Source: JBHYGK01 sp051859045
GTDB lineage: Bacteria > Pseudomonadota > Gammaproteobacteria > Xanthomonadales > Xanthomonadaceae
DNA: 64,000 nucleotides
Assembly: GCA_051859045.1 (NCBI GenBank)
Contig: JBHYGK010000002.1
Coordinates: forward strand, 27,850-91,849
Direction: 5' to 3'
The position numbers and the translations under genes were made by a program. Position 1 is the first letter of the stretch. Each line of letters begins with the position of its first letter. Positions 22,964 to 30,759 of this stretch are shown in pieces. Below the pieces are notes generated by a model. That model had not been told where the DNA came from. It made no database searches and worked only from the letters and a program-made list of their open reading frames with translations.

Positions 22964-22992
22964 TTGCGCCCCCTATGGGGCGCTGGTATAAA
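22964..22992 (+). promoter_or_regulatory. Strong housekeeping promoter of hupB with internal palindrome
   Basis: TTGCGC (22964-22969) and TATAAA (22987-22992) are separated by exactly 17 bases. The palindrome GCGCCCC-CTAT-GGGGCGC (22966-22983) overlaps the -35 and fills the spacer, and could be an operator. The leader to hupB is about 130 bases. Confidence 0.8.
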
Positions 22993-23131
22993 TCCCGCAG
23001 CCCGGCGGTTCCCGCGCACGCATGCGGGGGCGGGGCGAAGGTGGATCGGGTCGTCGTCCGCAACCGCGGATGGGGAGAGCCCGGTGAAAAAACCAGGACG
23101 CGGTCACGCGGCCGCTTAGGGAGTCCAAAGA

Positions 23132-23404
23132 ATGAACAAGGCTGATTTCGTTGCTGCTGTCGCCGATGCCACCGAGCTGTCCAAGGCCGACGCTGGTCGT
23201 GCCGTCGACGCCGTGGTCGCCGTCATCACCAAGGCGCTGAAGAAGGGCGACACCGTGACCCTCGTTGGTTTCGGCACCTTCCAGGTCCGCAAGCGCGGCG
23301 CCCGCACCGGCCGCAACCCGCAGACCGGCGAGACCATCAAGATCAAGGCGTCGAAGAACCCGTCGTTCAAGGCCGGCAAGGCCCTGAAGGATGCGGTCAA
23401 CTGA
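23132..23404 (+). CDS. hupB: DNA-binding protein HU (beta-type)
   Basis: HU is a small nucleoid protein that bends DNA as a dimer. The 90 residues start MNKADFVAAVADATELSKAD and include the arm GFGTFQVRKRGARTGRNPQTG and the C-terminal PSFKAGKALKDAV. AGGGAG ten bases before the ATG is a good ribosome-binding site. Codon use is less GC-saturated than its neighbours (GTTGGTTTCGG, GCTGATTTCGTTGCTGCT), as expected for a very highly expressed gene. It lies between lon and ppiD as in E. coli. Confidence 0.97.
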   Translation: MNKADFVAAVADATELSKADAGRAVDAVVAVITKALKKGDTVTLVGFGTFQVRKRGARTGRNPQTGETIKIKASKNPSFKAGKALKDAVN

Positions 23405-23417
23405 TCCGTCCGACGCT

Positions 23418-23492
23418 GGGTGCTTAGCTCAGCGGTAGAGCGTCGCCCTTACAAGGCGAGGGTCGGGGGTTCGAAACCCTCAGCACCCACCA
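23418..23492 (+). tRNA. tRNA-Val (anticodon TAC)
   Basis: 75 bases, acceptor GGGTGCT pairing with AGCACCC, CCA encoded. The anticodon stem TCGCC/GGCGA holds loop CTTACAA. It begins 13 bases after the hupB stop, so it probably shares the hupB transcript. Confidence 0.97.
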
Positions 23493-23517
23493 GATGAAAA
23501 AAATCGTAGAAAAAGTG

Positions 23518-23546
23518 TTGCGCGAATCGAGGTCGGCCTGTATAGT
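23518..23546 (+). promoter_or_regulatory. Promoter of tRNA-Asp
   Basis: TTGCGC (23518-23523), 17 bases, TATAGT (23541-23546). The tRNA starts 24 bases after the -10. The -35 is the same hexamer as that of hupB. Confidence 0.8.
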
Positions 23547-23569
23547 TCTCGTCCTTCGCAACCGACAGC

Positions 23570-23646
23570 GGAGTGGTAGTTCAGTCGGTTAGAATACCGG
23601 CCTGTCACGCCGGGGGTCGCGGGTTCGAGTCCCGTCCACTCCGCCA
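23570..23646 (+). tRNA. tRNA-Asp (anticodon GTC)
   Basis: 77 bases, acceptor GGAGTGG pairing with CCACTCC, CCA encoded. The anticodon stem CCGGC/GCCGG holds loop CTGTCAC. Confidence 0.97.
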
Positions 23647-23652
23647 TATCCC

Positions 23653-23685
23653 CGAGGGCGCCCCGCAAAGGCGCCCTCGTTTTTT
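23653..23685 (+). terminator. Terminator after tRNA-Asp
   Basis: CGAGGGCGCC (23653-23662) pairs with GGCGCCCTCG (23670-23679) over a seven-base loop, followed by six T residues (23680-23685). A textbook intrinsic terminator. Confidence 0.92.
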
Positions 23686-23768
23686 ATGGGTCCGGCCCAC
23701 GCCGGATCCGCGTCGTTCTCCCAGGGTGCGGCATTGCACCGCGCCCGCTGCTGCAGGGGTCATGCGAG

Positions 23769-25691
23769 ATGCTCCAGAAACTCCGCGAGAAGTCGACCGG
23801 TTGGCTCGCCGCCGGCGTGATGATGCTGTTCTTCATCCCCTTCGCCTTCCTGGGCATGGAGCAGTACCTGACGCCGCAGGTCGATGACTGGGCCGCCCGC
23901 GTCACGCTGCCCGACAGCGGCGTGGTCAGCGACGTCCAGGTCGAGATCAGCCGCCAGGAGTTCGATGCCCGCTTCGGCCAGGTGCGCGAGCAGATGCGCC
24001 AGGCGATGGGCGAGGCCTTCGACCCCGCCGAGTTCGAGACCGACGAGAGCCGCCGCGCGGTCCTCGACCAGCTGGTCGACGAGGCCGTGCTGCGCATGGC
24101 CGCCGAGCGCGACGGCCTGGTGGTGCCCAACGCCGCGGTGGCCCGCGCCGTCGTCGGCAACCCGCAGTTCCAGACCGAGGGCGCGTTCGACCGCGACCAG
24201 TACGCCATGCTGCTGACCAGCGCCGGCTACACCGAGGCCACCTACGAGGCCGGCCTGCGCACGCAGATGCTGGTGGAGCTGGTGCCGGGGCTGCTGCGCG
24301 ACACCGCGCTGGTCGGCACCGAGGAGGCGCGCCGCTTCATCCGCCTCGGCACCGAGGAGCGCGACCTCTCCGTGCTCGAGCTGCCGGTGCCGGGCGCCGA
24401 GGGCGAGGAGGCCGACGCCGGCCTCGAGGCCTGGTTCGCCGAGAACGGCGAGCGCTACATGACCGAGGAGACCGCGCGCATCGAGTACGTGGTGGTCGAC
24501 GCCGCCGCGCTCGAGGTCGACGAGACGATCGACGAGGAGTCGCTGCGCCAGCGCTACGAGCAGGAGCGCGGCCGCTACGAGGAGCCCGAGCAGCGCCTCG
24601 CCTCGCACATCCTGGTGGCGGTCGACGGCGACGTCGACGAGGCCGCCGCCCGCGCGCGCATCGAGGCGCTGGCCGCCGAGGTCAACGCCGAGGGCGCCGA
24701 CTTCGCCGCCATCGCCCGCGCCAACTCCGGCGACGAGGGCTCGCGCGAGCTCGGCGGCGACCTCGGCTGGGTCGGCCGCGGCAGCATGGTGGCCCCGTTC
24801 GAGGAGGCGCTGTTCGCGCTCGAGGCCGGCCAGGTCAGCGGCCCGGTGCAGACCGCGTTCGGCTTCCACCTGATCCAGCTGCGCGAGGTCCGCGGCGGCA
24901 CCACCCGTCCGTTCGAGGACGTCCGCGCCGACATCGAGCGCGAGGCCCTGGAGGGCGCCCGCGAGCGCGCCTTCAGCGCGCTCAGCGGCGAGCTGGTGGA
25001 CGCGCTGTTCAGCGACCCCACCGCGCTGCGCGCGGCGGCCGAGTCGCGCGGCCTCGCGGTGGTGGAGGCCGGTCCCCTGGGCCGCACCGGCGCCGAGGGC
25101 GTCGAGCCGGCGATCGTCGCGGCGGCCTTCCAGCCCGAGCTCATCGAGGGCGGCGTCAGCGACCCGATCCCGCTGGGCACCAACCGCATCGCGCTGGTGC
25201 GCGTGCTCGAGCACAGCCCCGCCGTGGTCCGCCCGCTCGACGAGGTCCGCGACGAGGCGCTGTCGGCGTTCCGCGCCGAGCGCCGCGCCGAGCGCGCGCG
25301 CGCGGCGGCCGAGGCCCTGAAGGTCCGGGTCGAGGCGGGCGAGTCGCTGGCCGACATCGCGGCCGAGGTGGGCCAGCCCGTGCAGCCGTTCGCCGGGATC
25401 ACCCGCGGCTCGCCGGTGCCGAACCCGGCCTTCGTCGCCGAGGCCTTCTCGCTGCCGCGTCCGCTCGAGGGCGCGCCGGCCGCCGCCGGCTACGCCACCG
25501 TCGCCCCGGAGCGCTACGCGCTGATCGTGGTCGACGCCGCGCGCGACGGCGACCTCGCCGAGGTCACCGACGAGCAGGTCGAGCAGCTGCGCACCCAGAT
25601 GCAGCAGGTGCGCGGCGTCGCCGACGCCGAGGCCTACCTGGCCACGCTGCGCGAGGGCTTCACGATCGAGATCGGCGCCGACTGGCGCTGA
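23769..25691 (+). CDS. ppiD: Periplasmic chaperone PpiD (SurA-N/parvulin domain)
   Basis: PpiD is anchored in the inner membrane near the SecYEG exit and chaperones secreted proteins. The 640 residues begin with one transmembrane anchor (about 11-30, WLAAGVMMLFFIPFAFLGM). A SurA-like N region follows, then a parvulin domain at roughly 275-375 (ASHILVAVDG, LGGDLGWVGRGSMVAPFEEALF, TAFGFHLIQL), then a long C-terminal region with a second SurA-like part. It follows hupB, as in E. coli, with two tRNA genes inserted between. Convergent with fabI. Confidence 0.93.
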   Translation: MLQKLREKSTGWLAAGVMMLFFIPFAFLGMEQYLTPQVDDWAARVTLPDSGVVSDVQVEISRQEFDARFGQVREQMRQAMGEAFDPAEFETDESRRAVLDQLVDEAVLRMAAERDGLVVPNAAVARAVVGNPQFQTEGAFDRDQYAMLLTSAGYTEATYEAGLRTQMLVELVPGLLRDTALVGTEEARRFIRLGTEERDLSVLELPVPGAEGEEADAGLEAWFAENGERYMTEETARIEYVVVDAAALEVDETIDEESLRQRYEQERGRYEEPEQRLASHILVAVDGDVDEAAARARIEALAAEVNAEGADFAAIARANSGDEGSRELGGDLGWVGRGSMVAPFEEALFALEAGQVSGPVQTAFGFHLIQLREVRGGTTRPFEDVRADIEREALEGARERAFSALSGELVDALFSDPTALRAAAESRGLAVVEAGPLGRTGAEGVEPAIVAAAFQPELIEGGVSDPIPLGTNRIALVRVLEHSPAVVRPLDEVRDEALSAFRAERRAERARAAAEALKVRVEAGESLADIAAEVGQPVQPFAGITRGSPVPNPAFVAEAFSLPRPLEGAPAAAGYATVAPERYALIVVDAARDGDLAEVTDEQVEQLRTQMQQVRGVADAEAYLATLREGFTIEIGADWR

Positions 25692-25725
25692 TCCCGGGGC
25701 GAGGCGGCGTCGCCGCCGCCCGAAA

Positions 25726-25759
25726 CGCAGAAAGGCCCGCGCGAGCGGGCCTTTCTGCG
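25726..25759. terminator. Bidirectional terminator between ppiD and fabI
   Basis: A perfect 15-bp stem (CGCAGAAAGGCCCGC, 25726-25740, against 25745-25759) with loop GCGA. The A-rich and T-rich parts of the stem let it work in both directions for the two convergent genes. Confidence 0.9.
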
Positions 25760-25782
25760 TCCATGGCCATGGCGCGCCAGGT

Positions 25783-26577
25783 TCAGTCGTCGGCGATCCC
25801 GGTCATGCCCAGGATGTTGTAGCCGCAATCGACGTAGGTGACCTCGCCGGTGACGCCGGCGGCCAGGTCCGAGCACAGGAACGCGCCCACGTTGCCCACG
25901 TCCTCGATGGTGACGTTGCGGCGCAGCGGCGCGGTCTCGGCGACGTGGGTGAGCATCTTGCGCAGGTTGCCCACGCCCGACGCGGCGAGCGTCTTGATCG
26001 GGCCGGCCGAGATGCAGTTCACGCGGGTGCCCTCGGGGCCGAGGTTCATCGCGAGGTAGCGCACGTTGGCCTCGAGGCTGGCCTTGGCCAGGCCCATGAC
26101 GTTGTAGCTGGCCAGCGCGCGCTCGGCGCCGAGGTAGCTCAGCGTGAGGATGCTGCCGTGGCGGCCCTTCATCAGCGGGCGCGCGGCCTTCGCCAGCGCC
26201 GCCAGCGAGTAGCTGGAGATGTCGTGGGCGATGCGGAAGTTCTCGCGGGTGAGGTTGTCGAGGAAGCCGCCCTCGAGCGCCTCGCGCGGCGCGAAGCCCA
26301 CCGAGTGCACCAGGATGTCGAAGCCGTCGGCCCAGGTCTTGCCGAGCTCGGCGAACACGGCCTCGATCTGGGCGTCGTCGCCGACGTCGAGCGGCAGCAC
26401 GATCGACGAGCCGCACTCCTTGGCCGCGTCCTCGACGCGCGAGCGCAGCTTCTCGGTCTGGTAGGTGAAGGCCAGCTCCGCGCCCTCGCGATGCATCGCT
26501 TCCGCGATGCCGCTGGCGATGGAACGCTGGCTGGCGATGCCCACGATCAGGGCGCGCTTGCCTTGCAGGAAACCCAT
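25783..26577 (-). CDS. fabI: Enoyl-[acyl-carrier-protein] reductase FabI
   Basis: FabI catalyses the NADH-dependent final reduction in each cycle of type II fatty-acid synthesis and is the target of triclosan. The 264 residues form a Rossmann-fold SDR. It starts GFLQGKRALIVGIASQRSIA with the cofactor loop, and has catalytic Y148, Y158 and K165 in LSYLG and SYNVMGLAKA, the FabI spacing. It stands apart from the fab cluster at 47-52 kb. A gap of about 150 bases separates it from the next minus-strand gene, so it is probably monocistronic. Confidence 0.97.
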   Translation of the reverse strand: MGFLQGKRALIVGIASQRSIASGIAEAMHREGAELAFTYQTEKLRSRVEDAAKECGSSIVLPLDVGDDAQIEAVFAELGKTWADGFDILVHSVGFAPREALEGGFLDNLTRENFRIAHDISSYSLAALAKAARPLMKGRHGSILTLSYLGAERALASYNVMGLAKASLEANVRYLAMNLGPEGTRVNCISAGPIKTLAASGVGNLRKMLTHVAETAPLRRNVTIEDVGNVGAFLCSDLAAGVTGEVTYVDCGYNILGMTGIADD

Positions 26578-26730
26578 GGAACCTCCGCTGATGGTCCGGC
26601 GCTCGGCGGCCGGTCCAGCGAAGTGTGACGGCGAAGGCGTCCCGGTGTCACCCGACGCGGGCGCATGGAGCCCGCGCGGCGCGGGCCGCGGGCGGCGGCG
26701 GCCACGGCCGGGCGCGCCCGCGCGCGCGGA

Positions 26731-27975
26731 TCAGGGCGCGAGCTTCAGCACCTGGCCCGGACGGATCACCGCGCGCGCGCCGAGGCCGTTCCAGGCCAGC
26801 AGCGAGGCGAGCGGGATCCGGTGCCGGCGCGCGATCGTCCACAGCGACTCGCCCGGGCGCACGACGTGGCGCGCGCCCGCGGCGTCCGCGCCGTCCACCG
26901 CCGCGGCCTCGGCGCGCGCGGCGGACGCGTCGCGCGCGCCGCCCGGCGCGCCGAACAGCGCCGTCGCGTCGTCGATCCGCGCGAGCGCGCCCTCCGGCAC
27001 CAGCAGCCCGCGCGGCGCGGCCGCCACGACCTGGCCGTTGCGGAACGCCGGGTTCAGCGCGCGCAGCGTCTCGGCGGGCACGCCGATCGCGCTCGCCACG
27101 TCCGCCAGCGAGCCCGCGCCCGGCGGCAGCGCCAGCACCTGCAGCGGCTCGAAGCGACGCTCGCGGTCGAACGGGATCCCGGCGCGGCCGGGCTCCGCCA
27201 GCAGGCAGGCGAGCGCGCGCATCTTGGAGATGTACTCGTAGGTGCCGTGGGCGAGGCCGCGCGGCAGCCGGCGTTCGCCGGAGGCCACCGGGAGGCCGTC
27301 CTCGGGGAACACCCGCGCCAGCCGGTACTCGCCGGCGTTGTAGGCCATCGCCGCGGCGCGCCAGTCGCCGAAGCGCGCCTGCATCGCCTCGAGGTGCTCG
27401 AGCGCGCCCTCGGTGGCGTCGACCGGCGACAGCCGGCCGTCGTAGCCCGGCACGATCGTGATGCCGTGCGCGCGCGCGGTGGGCGCGATCATCTGCCACA
27501 TGCCCATCGGGCCGCCGCGGCCGGCGATGGCGGGCTGGTACCAGCCCTCGACGATCGGCACCAGCGCGTACTCGCTGGGCAGCCCGCGCGCATGCACCTC
27601 GCGCAGCACGTAGTCGAACAGCGGGAGGATCGCGTCGATGCGCTCGGCGAAGCGCGGCGGCCAGCCGGCGTAGCGCTGGCGCCAGGCGCGGTTGGCCGGG
27701 CCGACCACGCAGGCCGGCGAGGCCAGGCCGCCGCGGAAGCGGTCGAGCACCGCGCCCAGCGTGGGCGGCGGCGGGGGCGGCGGGGGCGGCTCCTCCGGGG
27801 GCGGCGGCGGCGGCGCGACGACCGGCGCGGGCGCGGGCTCCGGCGCGGGCGGCGGCGCCTCGCGCGTGCCCGGCGCGGCGCAGGCCGCGAGCAGCAGCAG
27901 GCCGAGGGCCAGCAGGGCGTGCCGGAGGGCGCCGGCGGCGTGGCCGCGGGCGTGGGTGGGGTGCGGGGGGCTCAT
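26731..27975 (-). CDS. mltD: MltD-like lipoprotein lytic transglycosylase with LysM
   Basis: Lytic transglycosylases cleave peptidoglycan to 1,6-anhydro products. The 414-residue protein has a lipoprotein signal with lipobox ending LLAAC (C32) and a Pro/Glu/Ala linker at 41-71 containing runs of six and nine prolines. A GH23-type domain follows, with presumed catalytic E143 in PIVEGWYQP, then GMWQMIAPTARAHG and AMAYNAGEYRLA. A degenerate LysM-like segment precedes a clear C-terminal LysM (about 370-414). The usual Ser after the catalytic Glu is Gly. Its ATG overlaps the gloB stop (ATGA). The gloB-mltD pair facing yafS-rnhA-dnaQ matches E. coli. Confidence 0.88.
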   Translation of the reverse strand: MSPPHPTHARGHAAGALRHALLALGLLLLAACAAPGTREAPPPAPEPAPAPVVAPPPPPPEEPPPPPPPPPTLGAVLDRFRGGLASPACVVGPANRAWRQRYAGWPPRFAERIDAILPLFDYVLREVHARGLPSEYALVPIVEGWYQPAIAGRGGPMGMWQMIAPTARAHGITIVPGYDGRLSPVDATEGALEHLEAMQARFGDWRAAAMAYNAGEYRLARVFPEDGLPVASGERRLPRGLAHGTYEYISKMRALACLLAEPGRAGIPFDRERRFEPLQVLALPPGAGSLADVASAIGVPAETLRALNPAFRNGQVVAAAPRGLLVPEGALARIDDATALFGAPGGARDASAARAEAAAVDGADAAGARHVVRPGESLWTIARRHRIPLASLLAWNGLGARAVIRPGQVLKLAP

Positions 27976-28742
27976 GCGGTGAATCCGTCCTTCCAGGCGC
28001 GCAGGGCGGCGAACACGGCGACGCGGTCGGCGTCGCCGGGCAGCCCGGCGTGGGCCCGCACGCGCGCCGCGACGGCCGCGTCGTCCACCCGCAGGAACGG
28101 GTTGGCGGCGCGCTCGTCGCCGAGGCGGACGGGCAGGGTGGGGCGACCGGCGGCGCGCAGGGCCTCGACGGCCTCCGCGCGGGCGCGGAGCGCGGGATTG
28201 GCGGGATCGACGGTCCGCGCGAAGCGGGCGTTGGCCGCTGTGTACTCGTGGGCCGGGCAGGCGAGGGTATCCCCGGGCAGCGCGGCGATCGCGTCCAGCG
28301 AGGCCAGCATCTGCGCCGGCGTGCCCTCGAACAGCCGCCCGCAGCCGAGGCTGAAGAGGGTGTCGCCGCAGAACAGCACCCCGGCCCCGTGCCAGGCGAG
28401 GTGGCTGCGGGTGTGGCCGGGCACGGCCATCGCGGTGAAGCGCAGGCCGGCCACCTCGATGGCCTGGCCGTCGGCGACCCGCCGCGTCGAAGCGGGCATG
28501 CGCGGGTCGTCCGGCCCCCAGGCGGGGCAGCCGCAGCGGGCCTGGACGGCCTCGACGCCGCCGACGTGGTCGGCGTGGTGGTGGGTCAGCAGCACGCCCT
28601 CCACGCGCAGGCCGGCCGCGACCTCGCGCAGCACCGGGGCGGCGTCGCCGGGGTCCACGACCACGCAGCCGCCGCCCGGCCCGGGCAGCAGCCACACGTA
28701 GTTGTCGGAGAAGGCCTCGAGGGCGCGGGGCGTCGGCGGCAC
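27972..28742 (-). CDS. gloB: Hydroxyacylglutathione hydrolase (glyoxalase II)
   Basis: GloB hydrolyses S-lactoylglutathione to lactate and glutathione, the second step of methylglyoxal detoxification. The 256-residue metallo-beta-lactamase-fold enzyme has THHHADHVGG (H54, H56, D58, H59), VPGHTRSHLAW, FCGDTLFSLGCGRLFEG and PAHEYTAANARFA. The GTG start at 28742 is chosen because it gives the typical ALEAFSDNYVWLL N terminus ten residues in; no ATG is available in frame. It is the first gene of the gloB-mltD operon and is divergent from the methyltransferase gene, 42 bases apart. Confidence 0.93.
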   Translation of the reverse strand: MPPTPRALEAFSDNYVWLLPGPGGGCVVVDPGDAAPVLREVAAGLRVEGVLLTHHHADHVGGVEAVQARCGCPAWGPDDPRMPASTRRVADGQAIEVAGLRFTAMAVPGHTRSHLAWHGAGVLFCGDTLFSLGCGRLFEGTPAQMLASLDAIAALPGDTLACPAHEYTAANARFARTVDPANPALRARAEAVEALRAAGRPTLPVRLGDERAANPFLRVDDAAVAARVRAHAGLPGDADRVAVFAALRAWKDGFTA

Positions 28743-28748
28743 GGGCGG

Positions 28749-28777
28749 ATGACCATCGCGGCCCTTTGCCGCACAAT
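28749..28777 (+). promoter_or_regulatory. Promoter of the yafS-like gene
   Basis: ATGACC (28749-28754), 17 bases, CACAAT (28772-28777). Transcription would start about 28784, next to the chosen ATG at 28785, implying a leaderless mRNA. Confidence 0.45.
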
Positions 28778-28784
28778 CCCGACC

Positions 28785-29474
28785 ATGCCGCCCGCGTCCA
28801 CCGACCGTCAACCCGCCGCCCAGGCCGAGGCCTGGTTCGCCCGGGAACCCGGGGCCGGCTTCGTCCGCGAAGCACTGCGCCTGACCGCCCCCGAGCTGAC
28901 CCGGGTGTACGGCCACGCCGGGCTGTACCTGCGGCCCTGCGAGGCCGCCCCGGCCGCGCTCTCGGGCAACATGCTGCATTCGCTGCTGCGCCTGCACCGC
29001 GTCCAGGGCCGCCTCGCCGGCGACCTGCGCTGCGCCGACGACGGGCTGCCCCTGGTGCCCTCCAGCCTGGCCCTGGTCTACGCCCTGCACCTGCTCGAGA
29101 GCTCGCCCGACCCCGAGGCGCTGGTGCGCGAGGTCGCGCGCCTGCTGCGCCCGGAGGGCGTGGCGATGTTCCTCGTGCTCAATCCCTTCGGCCTGGCGCG
29201 GCTGCGCTGGGCCGGCCGCGGCCCGCGCGCGATCGACCCGTCCACGCTGGAGGGCTGGGCCAGCGCCGCGGGCCTCGAGCCGATGGGCGTGCGCCACCTG
29301 GGGCCGCTGTGGACCCCGGACGGCGACGTCGCCCTCGACGACCCGCGCCCCGGCGTCATCGACCGCCTGCGCTCGAGCTACCTGCTCAAGGCGCGCCGCC
29401 GCGACGCCACCCTGACCCCGCTGCGCGGACGCCGCGCCGCGCTGGCCTTCCACCCCGGGGTCCAGGGCGGCTGA
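28785..29474 (+). CDS. YafS-like SAM-dependent methyltransferase
   Basis: A 229-residue protein of the methyltransferase class, substrate unknown. The C-terminal half shows the type-11 pattern: LPLVPSSLALVYALHLLESSPDPEALVREVARLLRPEG followed by VLNPFGLARLRW. The usual glycine-rich SAM loop is weak, as in E. coli YafS. The gene lies between gloB-mltD (divergent) and rnhA-dnaQ (same strand), exactly the position of E. coli yafS. An in-frame ATG at 28749 is an alternative start. The last residues are arginine-rich. Confidence 0.75.
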   Translation: MPPASTDRQPAAQAEAWFAREPGAGFVREALRLTAPELTRVYGHAGLYLRPCEAAPAALSGNMLHSLLRLHRVQGRLAGDLRCADDGLPLVPSSLALVYALHLLESSPDPEALVREVARLLRPEGVAMFLVLNPFGLARLRWAGRGPRAIDPSTLEGWASAAGLEPMGVRHLGPLWTPDGDVALDDPRPGVIDRLRSSYLLKARRRDATLTPLRGRRAALAFHPGVQGG

Positions 29475-29512
29475 CGCCGCCCCCGCCCCGTCCCCGCCCG
29501 CAGGACCACCGC

Positions 29513-30007
29513 ATGCCCGCCACGCCCCCCGCCGCCCCCGCGGCCTCCGCGACCTCCGCCAAGACCGTCGAGGTGCACACCGACGGCGCCTGCCTCGGCA
29601 ACCCCGGCCCCGGCGGCTGGGGCGCGCTGCTGCGCTTCCAGGGCCGCGAGCGCGAGCTCGCCGGCAGCGAGCCCGACACCACCAACAACCGCATGGAGCT
29701 GATGGGCGCGATCATGGCCCTCGAGGCGCTCAAGGAGCCCTGCCAGGTGGTGCTGCACACCGACTCGAAGTACGTCCAGCAGGGCATCAGCGAGTGGCTG
29801 CCGAACTGGATCCGGCGCGGCTGGAAGACCGCCGGCGGCAGCGCGGTGAAGAACCAGGACCTCTGGCAGCGCCTCAGCGCCGCCGCCGCGGGCCACCGCA
29901 TCGAGTGGAAGTGGGTGAAGGGGCACGCCGGCCACGCCGAGAACGAGCGCGTCGACCGCCTCGCCCGCGACGCGGCCGAGCGCCTGCGCCCGGGAGGCCC
30001 GCGCTGA
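29513..30007 (+). CDS. rnhA: Ribonuclease HI
   Basis: RNase HI cleaves the RNA strand of RNA-DNA hybrids. The 164 residues carry the carboxylate site D24 (HTDGAC), E62 (RMEL), D84 (HTDSKY) and D148 (ENERVD), plus the basic handle GWKTAGGSAVKNQDLW. An Ala/Pro/Thr-rich stretch of about 17 residues precedes the usual N terminus. The stop overlaps the dnaQ ATG (TGATG), so the two genes are translationally coupled, unlike the divergent rnhA/dnaQ arrangement of E. coli. Confidence 0.96.
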   Translation: MPATPPAAPAASATSAKTVEVHTDGACLGNPGPGGWGALLRFQGRERELAGSEPDTTNNRMELMGAIMALEALKEPCQVVLHTDSKYVQQGISEWLPNWIRRGWKTAGGSAVKNQDLWQRLSAAAAGHRIEWKWVKGHAGHAENERVDRLARDAAERLRPGGPR

Positions 30008-30732
30008 TGCGCCAGGTCGTGCTCGACACCGAGACCACCGGCCTGAGCTGGGAGAAGGGCAACCGCGTGGTCGAGATCGGCTGCCTGGAGCTGCTCGAGC
30101 GCCGGCCCACCGGCCGCACCTTCCAGCGCTACCTCAACCCCGACCGCGACATGGAGCCCGGCGCGCAGGAGGTCACCGGCCTCACCCGCGAGTTCCTGTC
30201 GGACAAGCCGCGCTTCGCCGAGGTGGTCGACGAGTTCCTCGACTTCATCCGCGGCGCCGAGCTGGTGATCCACAACGCCGCGTTCGACGTCGGCTTCCTC
30301 GACATGGAGCTGCAGCGCTGCGGCCCGCGCTACGGCCGGATCGGCGAGCACTGCGGCGTGCTCGACTCGCTGCTGCTCGCGCGCGAGCGCTTCCCCGGCC
30401 AGCGCAACAGCCTCGACGCGCTGTGCAAGCGGCTGGGCGTCGACAACGGCCATCGCACCCTGCACGGCGCGCTGCTCGACGTGGAGCTGCTGGCGGACGT
30501 CTACATCGCGCTGACCTCGGGCCAGGGCGACCTCGGCCTGGCCGCCGCGCCCGAGCCCGCCCCGGCCGCGGGCTCGGCGGCGGCGCTGGAGCTGCGCGGC
30601 CTCGCCGCGCCGCGGCGGGTGCTGCGCGCCAGCGCGGCGGAGCTCGCCGCGCACCAGGCGCGGATCGAGGGGCTGGCGAAGAAGTCGGGCCTGCGGCTGT
30701 GGCCGGAGCTGCCGGCGCCCGCGGAGGGCTGA
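30007..30732 (+). CDS. dnaQ: DNA polymerase III epsilon subunit (proofreading exonuclease)
   Basis: DnaQ is the 3'-5' exonuclease of the replicative polymerase core. The 241 residues have the DEDDh site: D7 and E9 (LDTETTG), D94 (IHNAAFDVGFLD), H153 and D158 (HRTLHGALLDVELLA). After the exonuclease domain (1-180) the tail is Ala/Pro-rich and then carries a helical segment (ELAAHQARIEGLAKKSG), the part expected to bind the alpha subunit. No beta-clamp motif is obvious by eye. It is last in the yafS-rnhA-dnaQ unit. Confidence 0.96.
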   Translation: MRQVVLDTETTGLSWEKGNRVVEIGCLELLERRPTGRTFQRYLNPDRDMEPGAQEVTGLTREFLSDKPRFAEVVDEFLDFIRGAELVIHNAAFDVGFLDMELQRCGPRYGRIGEHCGVLDSLLLARERFPGQRNSLDALCKRLGVDNGHRTLHGALLDVELLADVYIALTSGQGDLGLAAAPEPAPAAGSAAALELRGLAAPRRVLRASAAELAAHQARIEGLAKKSGLRLWPELPAPAEG

Positions 30733-30759
30733 GGCCCCGCGGCTGGCCGCGCGCCGGCG

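Noticed and set aside
27700..27860. G-quadruplex on the plus strand opposite the polyproline linker
   Set aside because: G5 runs exist but with loops up to ten bases, and the G content is explained by proline codons; weaker than the motif at 34933.
30733..30759. Terminator between dnaQ and the PP2C gene
   Set aside because: The best stem is GCGGC-TG-GCCGC, five pairs with a two-base loop and no T tract.
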